Below are positions 13,266-18,399 of a DNA stretch of 18,399 bases, piece after piece. The notes under the pieces are model-generated. The model did no database searches. It was not told where the DNA came from and saw only the letters and a program-made list of their open reading frames with translations. Position 1 is the stretch's first letter. Each line of letters begins with the position of its first letter. Origin of the DNA: Nanobdellota archaeon (lineage in GTDB: Archaea > Nanobdellota > Nanobdellia > Woesearchaeales > JAGLGH01); the NCBI GenBank assembly GCA_023144115.1, contig JAGLGH010000323.1:1-18399 (forward strand). Direction: 5' to 3'. Position numbers and translations under genes: made by a program.

Positions 13266-14777
13266 TTGAAAAAAAGAGAAAAAAGAAATTGCTATTTAAT
13301 GATAATCTTGTCAATGGTAGCTATTTTTGTATTATCCTTAGAAGTTAATGGTAGTGAATATGATGAATGGGAATCCACACAACAAGAAGAAGAACCAACC
13401 CCTCAAGACAGAGCCAACAGCGGTGACACCTCTGGCATGACTGATGCTGATTGGGATCATGTTAAGCAGAAAGACATCCCACCAGAACACACAGGCAAAG
13501 TCCCACCATCTAAAGTAAAAGTAAATGAAATCAAAGACCAATCCAGACTAACATACGAACAACTTAATCACGGAGATAATTACAACTTGATTAAAGACAA
13601 ATCCAAACTAGATCCTCAAGTAAGAGATCAATTCTTAACAGCATCATCCAATACCAATGTGCAGACTGAAACAAACAATCAGCCTACTGCAGGAGAGGTA
13701 TATGAGGATGGATTCTATTTTGACAACATCTATTCCATAAGTCTTGATGATACTATCGTCACAAATGCAGCGGGATTCACATATCAAAACAATATCATCA
13801 CAATTGATCATGCAGATTCTATTATTCTGGAAGGTAGTTGGTCATTCAATGTTGATGATGCAGTTATAAATACTGAAAAATATAAAGTAGGATCTGCTGA
13901 TGAAGTTACAGTAGGTGATATAAGATTCAATAATGTCCAAAACAGCACATTCTCATTAATCCCCAATGGAGTAATAGTTTATCCAGAAGAAACATTGAAC
14001 ATAACTGATAGCAATGAGGCAGCATTGATATTTCAGCCAAATGAAAATTCAAAAATTTCAATAAAAGAAACTATCCCAAGTATCTATCAAATATCAAACG
14101 GAACATTAATATCTCAAGACGAGTCTTTTTCATCAAATCATACTGCAACTATTGAGGTCAACCCATTTACAGGATTCGGATGCATAAACATTGAGCCAAC
14201 AGGCACATATTACAAGACCTACGATGACATAAGAAAGGATTTTGCCCTGCATATTTACCAGGAATCATACAAACTATGCCTCAAGAAAACTACTGGAGAT
14301 ACCAACCCAATCCCCACAACAGAAAATAATTACGGACTCATCAATTTCATAACAAACACTCTATACCTAAACGGAAAAATCCAATACCTACGCTACCCAT
14401 TCAAAGAATCAATTATCTCAGCAAATTTCAAAAATATATATGACGGACAGAAGTCAGATACAAAGACAACTATCAATCTGGACACAGCATCATTATCAAT
14501 AACCAAGCTTGCGATAGTGCAGTCAGATGGATTTAGGTCAATCTCAAATCCTGCTGAATACCTGACTATTGTTGAAGAAGATACAACCACCTGGGTAAAC
14601 CTCTCACACAAAGAGATAAAATCAATAAACATTGCGCAATATTACATCAACGCTTTACTGATGACAAATATACTCAGGACAGAATTGCATGAGATACACC
14701 CTTACAGCCCTCAGTTCATAAATAATTATGTCCAGGGTTTGATTAAAGAAGAAAACAAGATCTATGGTGTGATATGA
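13266..14777 (+). CDS. Large secreted protein of unknown function
   Basis: The chain begins with a Sec-type signal peptide: basic KKREKR, then a hydrophobic stretch (MIILSMVAIFVLSL) and a likely cleavage near VNGS. Residues about 35-140 are polar, Gln/Pro/Asp-rich and probably disordered. From about 145 the sequence is beta-rich, resembling the strands of a beta-helix or sandwich (for example SIILEGSWSFNVDD, NSTFSLIPNGVIVYP). The C-terminal 60 residues are helical (YYINALLMTNILRTELHEIH). Several Asn-X-Ser/Thr sites (NIT, NST, NHT, NLS) would allow N-glycosylation. No known domain is recognised. The start is TTG 13266, preserving the basic n-region, with GGAT six bases before it; ATG 13299 would shorten the signal. 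It overlaps the next gene by four bases (ATGA), so the two proteins are translationally coupled and probably work together. Confidence 0.7.
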   Translation: MKKREKRNCYLMIILSMVAIFVLSLEVNGSEYDEWESTQQEEEPTPQDRANSGDTSGMTDADWDHVKQKDIPPEHTGKVPPSKVKVNEIKDQSRLTYEQLNHGDNYNLIKDKSKLDPQVRDQFLTASSNTNVQTETNNQPTAGEVYEDGFYFDNIYSISLDDTIVTNAAGFTYQNNIITIDHADSIILEGSWSFNVDDAVINTEKYKVGSADEVTVGDIRFNNVQNSTFSLIPNGVIVYPEETLNITDSNEAALIFQPNENSKISIKETIPSIYQISNGTLISQDESFSSNHTATIEVNPFTGFGCINIEPTGTYYKTYDDIRKDFALHIYQESYKLCLKKTTGDTNPIPTTENNYGLINFITNTLYLNGKIQYLRYPFKESIISANFKNIYDGQKSDTKTTINLDTASLSITKLAIVQSDGFRSISNPAEYLTIVEEDTTTWVNLSHKEIKSINIAQYYINALLMTNILRTELHEIHPYSPQFINNYVQGLIKEENKIYGVI

Positions 14778-15460
14778 AAAAAGCGCAAATAAGCATGTTC
14801 ATAATACTAGGCATAATCCTGGTAATCATAGTTGCATTTGCGTATGCATTCATTCCCTTATTAGGTTCATTGTCAAAACAAGACTCTGGAAATGTGCATT
14901 CTTTTGTACAGGCCTGCCTGATTAAGTCTGGAGGGGATGCTGTGCATATTGTCACATTAAGGGGTGGATATCTAAACCCTTTGCAGACAATCACAATCAG
15001 CAGCAGAAATATCACTCTTCTTAATAATGGAAACACAAATCTTGTTCCTGATATGGATTTTGTCAAGTCACAGATTGAATCCAAATCAGAAGAACTTTTC
15101 ACAGGGTGCATAGATGATTTCAGTGCATTCCATGGCAGGTTTGAAACTGGCATCCCAAAGATAACTGTAGATATCTATGCAGATAGCATAAGCTTGATGC
15201 TTGATTATCCTATAACAATCTCACATCAGGACTCTGTGAAGAACTATAATAAATTTGCTGCAACAATAGACAGCATAAATCTGCCATCAGTTTTTGCTGC
15301 AGCAGAACAGACTGTAAATGATATGATTGCCAGAAAGATGTATAATCTTACTCTTCTAAAATCATTGGGAATACAGACAAAAGCAATTGACTACAAAGAT
15401 GCAATCATATTTGATTTCAATGATAATGGCATTTTGCATCTTGTGTATGCTGTGCAGTAA
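14774..15460 (+). CDS. Pilin-like secreted protein with class III type signal sequence
   Basis: The N-terminus MKKAQISMFIILGIILVIIV matches an archaeal type IV prepilin: a short basic leader, a small residue before the cut, Gln at +1, then a hydrophobic helix. The usual Glu at +5 is not present, so the assignment is not certain; a plain membrane anchor is the alternative. The exposed part has two cysteines in FVQACL and LFTGCIDDF that could form a disulfide, a LRGGYL segment after the first, and mixed strands and helices. I recall widespread DPANN proteins with this layout (KxQ-type anchor, 'SCL', 'GLQGGY', second cysteine), whose function is unknown. At 228 residues it is longer than a major pilin and may be a minor pilin or surface protein. 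It overlaps the upstream secreted-protein gene by ATGA. Confidence 0.7.
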   Translation: MKKAQISMFIILGIILVIIVAFAYAFIPLLGSLSKQDSGNVHSFVQACLIKSGGDAVHIVTLRGGYLNPLQTITISSRNITLLNNGNTNLVPDMDFVKSQIESKSEELFTGCIDDFSAFHGRFETGIPKITVDIYADSISLMLDYPITISHQDSVKNYNKFAATIDSINLPSVFAAAEQTVNDMIARKMYNLTLLKSLGIQTKAIDYKDAIIFDFNDNGILHLVYAVQ

Positions 15461-15465
15461 AAACC

Positions 15466-15473
15466 TTTATATA
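15466..15473 (+). promoter_or_regulatory. TATA box of the beta-helix protein gene
   Basis: TTTATATA starts six bases after the upstream stop codon and is centred about 27.5 bases before the ATG at 15497. The gene thus has its own leaderless promoter in addition to any read-through. Confidence 0.6.
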
Positions 15474-15496
15474 ATCCAAAAAATCAATCATTATCT

Positions 15497-16468
15497 ATGA
15501 AGAAAATAATGATTATTCTTATGCTGCTTGCATTAGTCCCTGTTATTGCTGCCCAGGAATGCCTGCAGCTTGAAGGGGGCGAAGAGATAAGTTCAGACAC
15601 TCTGCTCTGCGCAGGGCAATACTCTATAGAAAATACAATTGAGATAACAGCAGATAATATACTGTTTGACTGCGGCGATGCTGTATTGCAGGGGTCATCG
15701 TTTATCAGCGCAATCCTGGTAAAAAATAAATCAGGGGTGACAATAAGGAACTGCGAAATAACTGGGTTTGGGAATGCAATATATCTTGAGGATGCAGAGA
15801 TGAACACAATATCCGGAAACAAGATAACTGACAATAACAATGGAATAGTCCTGCATAATTCTCCTGAGAATATCATCCTGCAGAACATATACTTGAATAA
15901 CAGAAGGGATGTATTCGAATTCACAACAGAACAAAAAGATAATGGTGTAGAAAATGAAATGCAGATAAGCATTGAATTAAAACAAAAGGAAAATGAAGCA
16001 GCAGAATCTTATAATAATCTCAAAGAATTATTCTCTCAATATATAGATCAATCACAAGAGACTGTGGTTATAAACAGGACTATCATTTACAATGCGACTG
16101 ACAATTCAACAACAATCCGGATTTCCATCAATCCAAAAACTACAGCAATAAACTATAGCTATTATGAAAAAATACCCAAATGCATGGCAATATATGCAAA
16201 AGAGATTGTCTTTAAAGACACAAATTATGAAGTAATTGTAGATGATCCTATCATAAGGTGGAATTTTGCTGAACCCCTGGTGCAGGAAGAGATAATCTCA
16301 TACAAAATAAAAAAGCTTCTGACAGAAGACTGCAAAAAACTTCTTGAGGGATTTGGGTTTGCAACAGAATTTGAAAAAGAATCAGATTATCCTTTCATAA
16401 TTCTTGGAATTCTTATTACAATGGGAACTATTGTAGTAGTTCTTTATGTGAGAAGAATTAAGAAATGA
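15497..16468 (+). CDS. Membrane-anchored surface protein with parallel beta-helix repeats
   Basis: A signal peptide (MKKIMIILMLLALVPVIAAQ) is followed by a right-handed parallel beta-helix of NosD/PbH1 type: the rungs ILFDCGDAVLQG, ILVKNKSGVTIRNCEITGFG, AIYLEDAEMNTISGNKIT and IVLHNSPENIILQNIYLN (residues about 54-135) have the usual spacing. A second extracellular domain (about 180-285) contains YEKIPKCMAIYA and DDPIIRWNF, a pattern I associate with surface proteins of many archaea. The C-terminus has a membrane helix (YPFIILGILITMGTIVVVLY) followed by RRIKK, which keeps the protein on the cell surface with a cytoplasmic stop signal. Several Asn-X-Ser/Thr sites (NKS, NRT, NAT, NST, NYS) suggest glycosylation. 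The role may be carbohydrate or cell-surface binding. It ends six bases from the convergent membrane-protein gene. Confidence 0.8.
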   Translation: MKKIMIILMLLALVPVIAAQECLQLEGGEEISSDTLLCAGQYSIENTIEITADNILFDCGDAVLQGSSFISAILVKNKSGVTIRNCEITGFGNAIYLEDAEMNTISGNKITDNNNGIVLHNSPENIILQNIYLNNRRDVFEFTTEQKDNGVENEMQISIELKQKENEAAESYNNLKELFSQYIDQSQETVVINRTIIYNATDNSTTIRISINPKTTAINYSYYEKIPKCMAIYAKEIVFKDTNYEVIVDDPIIRWNFAEPLVQEEIISYKIKKLLTEDCKKLLEGFGFATEFEKESDYPFIILGILITMGTIVVVLYVRRIKK

Positions 16469-16474
16469 GTTTCA

Positions 16475-17929
16475 TCAGGAAATTTTTTTAAATTCTTTTA
16501 TTGATATTCCAGTATATGCTGCTAAAGCTATGATATAAAACAGCATTACAATGCCAAAGAATACGAATAATTGCAAGGCAATTAAATACTTGCCATCCTG
16601 GATGACAGAGGTTATTGCAGATATAAAGTAATTTGCATTGCTTATGAAATAAAGATATGCATATGATGCAACCATCAAATTGACTATCCCTAGAGAAAAA
16701 GCAATAAAACATCTTTTTATAAATGATATCTTTGACAGGAAGATTACAAGGGCTAATACTATTAATGCTGCAATTATTGCAATCTCTGGGTTCTGGATCC
16801 CTGATGTCTGTATGTCTACTCCCACAATGCTTTTATCACTGAATTTAGTCATCCTAAATACTGGTGAAACAATAAGCGCTGTTACAGAACAAAGAAATAT
16901 TCCTAGTTTAATTGCAGAAATTTTTATTTTTTTCCACTTGAAAAAACTGTACCACACAAATGCAGGAAGAAAGAGAAGAAGCATTATTCCTATTGTATTA
17001 AGGAGATATGCCAATATTACAAATGCCTTGCTTATGATTCCTGCTGCATTATGAAGATTGTTAGCCAATAGGGCATAGATATTCTGGTGCGTAGCAGGAT
17101 CAAGATACCCAAAATATACAGGCTTGAAAAATGCAATAATAAAAGGAAGAATAAAAGTTGCCAGATCTATAAGCAGATGAAGCGTAAGAATGCCTGATAC
17201 TGCAATAAATATTGTCTTTTTTTGATTAAAGAGGGATACAAATCTTTTATAGAAATCTTCTCCAAAGTGGCCAATTTTATATATGATTTTTTCTAGATTA
17301 TATTTTTTATGTCTCCTTATTACATAAAATAAATATCCTGCTATCAAAAGCATGATAAGGGGAGCATCTGTTACAATTGCCAGCCATTCTATAATATATT
17401 CAAACAATACTATGAAAAAAGACGAAAGGACTATAAAAATTGTTATGCTTCTTATGCCCATGCCCCATAACTGTTTGGGAGGCTTTCCTGATTCCTGGAT
17501 TATCCCCAAAAGGCTCTGCTTTCTTATACCAAATTTTCTAGCCATATAGACTGAAAGCAAAAGCAATATCAATCCGCCTGCCATAAATGTAAATTCTTCA
17601 ATAATGCTGGAGTGCAGCCCTATAAATTCAAAAAATCTCTGGAAAAGCATACTTTTTTCTGCAAGAAGATCTACAGATGCAGTAAACTTCCTAAATGCCA
17701 GCAAAATATAAGATATTATAATCAAGACATTTATATCATGACTTGACTTCCCAAAAAGGATTTTTGAAATATCCAGACTATAGAAAAGATATGCCACAAG
17801 AGTCCAGGATGCTATCTTTTTTATGTAATCTATGTCTCCCGGAAGAAAGCCTGCAAAATCAAATATGTTCAAAAGAATGATAATCATAAGAAATGTATCT
17901 TCTATCAGATGCCTGATGCTTTTTCTCAT
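16475..17929 (-). CDS. Polytopic membrane protein, about 12 helices, unknown function
   Basis: The 484-residue chain has about twelve hydrophobic segments spread over its length, with short basic loops (for example RRHKKYNLEK and FNQKKT) indicating cytoplasmic sides. No transporter signature, ATP-binding site or enzyme motif is recognised. A longer outer loop around DPATHQNIYALLANNLHNAA and another around TKFSDKSIVGVDIQTSG may carry the functional sites. The ATG at 17929 is supported by a TATA box at leaderless distance. The gene follows the Nudix gene on the same strand by 41 bases but has its own promoter. It could be a transporter or a lipid-processing integral membrane protein; I cannot decide. 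Confidence 0.75.
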   Translation of the reverse strand: MRKSIRHLIEDTFLMIIILLNIFDFAGFLPGDIDYIKKIASWTLVAYLFYSLDISKILFGKSSHDINVLIIISYILLAFRKFTASVDLLAEKSMLFQRFFEFIGLHSSIIEEFTFMAGGLILLLLSVYMARKFGIRKQSLLGIIQESGKPPKQLWGMGIRSITIFIVLSSFFIVLFEYIIEWLAIVTDAPLIMLLIAGYLFYVIRRHKKYNLEKIIYKIGHFGEDFYKRFVSLFNQKKTIFIAVSGILTLHLLIDLATFILPFIIAFFKPVYFGYLDPATHQNIYALLANNLHNAAGIISKAFVILAYLLNTIGIMLLLFLPAFVWYSFFKWKKIKISAIKLGIFLCSVTALIVSPVFRMTKFSDKSIVGVDIQTSGIQNPEIAIIAALIVLALVIFLSKISFIKRCFIAFSLGIVNLMVASYAYLYFISNANYFISAITSVIQDGKYLIALQLFVFFGIVMLFYIIALAAYTGISIKEFKKIS

Positions 17930-17951
17930 ATTGAATTCTCAGACCTTGTAA

Positions 17952-17959
17952 TATTTATA
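17952..17959 (-). promoter_or_regulatory. TATA box of the 12-helix membrane protein gene
   Basis: The minus strand reads TATAAATA, centred 26.5 bases before the ATG at 17929, again the leaderless spacing. Confidence 0.55.
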
Positions 17960-17970
17960 GGTTTCTATTG

Positions 17971-18399
17971 CTAAGCATACAGCAATGCAGCTTTAAACCA
18001 TGGGCAGTAGATATCAACATTTTTCTTCATATCTTTCATCAATTCAGCAGGGCTCATTAGCTTGATATCTGATACTTCTTCTGGGTTTGGTTTTATCTCT
18101 GATGTATTGATAAATCCTGTAAAAAGCGCGCAGATTTCCTGCTCTAATCCTTTTGTTGAATCTCCTGTATAATACCTGAATTTTGAAAGATATTTCAGAT
18201 GTAATGCTTCTACACCAAGCTCATAAAGAATCCTGTCTTTTGCAGAGGACATGTAATCCTCTGGCTGCTCATTGCTTTGCAGTCTGAGATGGCTGGCAAC
18301 AGTCCCATCCCAGTAGCCAGGCCATATGTCTTTATTGGCGTTTCTCTGCGCAATGACCATATTCCCATTGTGTCTTTCAAAAAGTGTCACAAGATATCC
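17971..18399 (-). CDS. Nudix family protein resembling type 1 isopentenyl-diphosphate isomerase, N-terminus outside window
   Basis: The reading frame stays open through the right edge (GYLVTLFERH precedes the in-frame GTG at 18390), so the gene is cut and that GTG is not the start. The sequence follows the Idi-1 subgroup of Nudix proteins: KDIWPGYWDGTVASH, then a Nudix helix DRILYELGV with the subgroup's degenerate box (E. coli Idi has RRCRYELGV), FRYY, EQEICALF with the conserved glutamate, and NPEEVSDIKLMSPAEL. In Idi-1 a catalytic cysteine stands where this protein has alanine (VASH in place of V-C-G-H), while the histidine after it is kept. It may therefore be a Nudix hydrolase acting on a diphosphate compound and not an isomerase. 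The C-terminus (CPWFKAALLYA) is complete. Confidence 0.8.
   Translation of the reverse strand, partial: GYLVTLFERHNGNMVIAQRNANKDIWPGYWDGTVASHLRLQSNEQPEDYMSSAKDRILYELGVEALHLKYLSKFRYYTGDSTKGLEQEICALFTGFINTSEIKPNPEEVSDIKLMSPAELMKDMKKNVDIYCPWFKAALLYA

Noticed and set aside
15484..15972. Minus-strand open frame of 162 codons
   Set aside because: It is antisense to the beta-helix protein, which has a signal peptide, repeats and a matching promoter.

Overview
The window looks archaeal, most likely from a DPANN lineage such as Woesearchaeota or Pacearchaeota. Base composition is AT-rich. Promoters are TATA boxes of the TTTAAATA / TTTATATA type, and at least eight genes have the box centred about 25-28 bases before the start codon, which implies leaderless mRNAs. 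Genes inside operons instead carry GGTG/GAGG-type ribosome binding sites. The protein families agree: a TrmB regulator, an AbrB-PhoU fusion, an archaeal-type bifunctional phosphoglucose/phosphomannose isomerase, and several membrane or secreted families I associate with DPANN genomes. The lineage call is inference from families and is not proven by a marker gene. I see no rRNA, tRNA, CRISPR array, insertion sequence or replication origin. No gene-free stretch exceeds 300 bases; the longest are 955-1118 and 12026-12192, both divergent promoter regions.

Left part (1-5765): a partial ARPP-1 domain gene on the minus strand, diverging from an AbrB-PhoU regulator, which meets tail-to-tail an aminoglycoside-phosphotransferase-like kinase with a long N-terminal region. 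Next is a compact divergent pair: a beta-strand-rich lipoprotein and a TrmB regulator, with a perfect 10-base inverted repeat between two TATA boxes. Two small genes follow, an unknown 114-residue protein and an ACT-like protein resembling the TM1266 hydrogenase-system regulator.

Sugar metabolism (5774-7845, minus strand): phosphoglucose/phosphomannose isomerase, a one-helix membrane protein and a ROK-family sugar kinase form one tight operon. Together they could phosphorylate glucose (or a related hexose) and feed it into fructose-6-phosphate. The kinase lacks the usual ROK zinc cysteines. Diverging from this operon is a double-PAS protein without any kinase domain.

Cell-surface block (about 9.0-16.5 kb): two coiled-coil cytoplasmic proteins run into three consecutive paralogous polytopic membrane proteins on the opposite strand. 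Diverging from these are a coiled-coil/one-helix/TPR protein, a large secreted protein, a pilin-like protein with a class III type signal, and a membrane-anchored protein with parallel-beta-helix repeats. No ATPase or pilus platform protein is present here. I regard the block as a candidate uncharacterised surface apparatus, which is a hypothesis from arrangement and topology only.

Right end (16475-18399, minus strand): a roughly 12-helix membrane protein of unknown role and a partial Nudix protein resembling type 1 isopentenyl-diphosphate isomerase but with alanine at the position of its catalytic cysteine.
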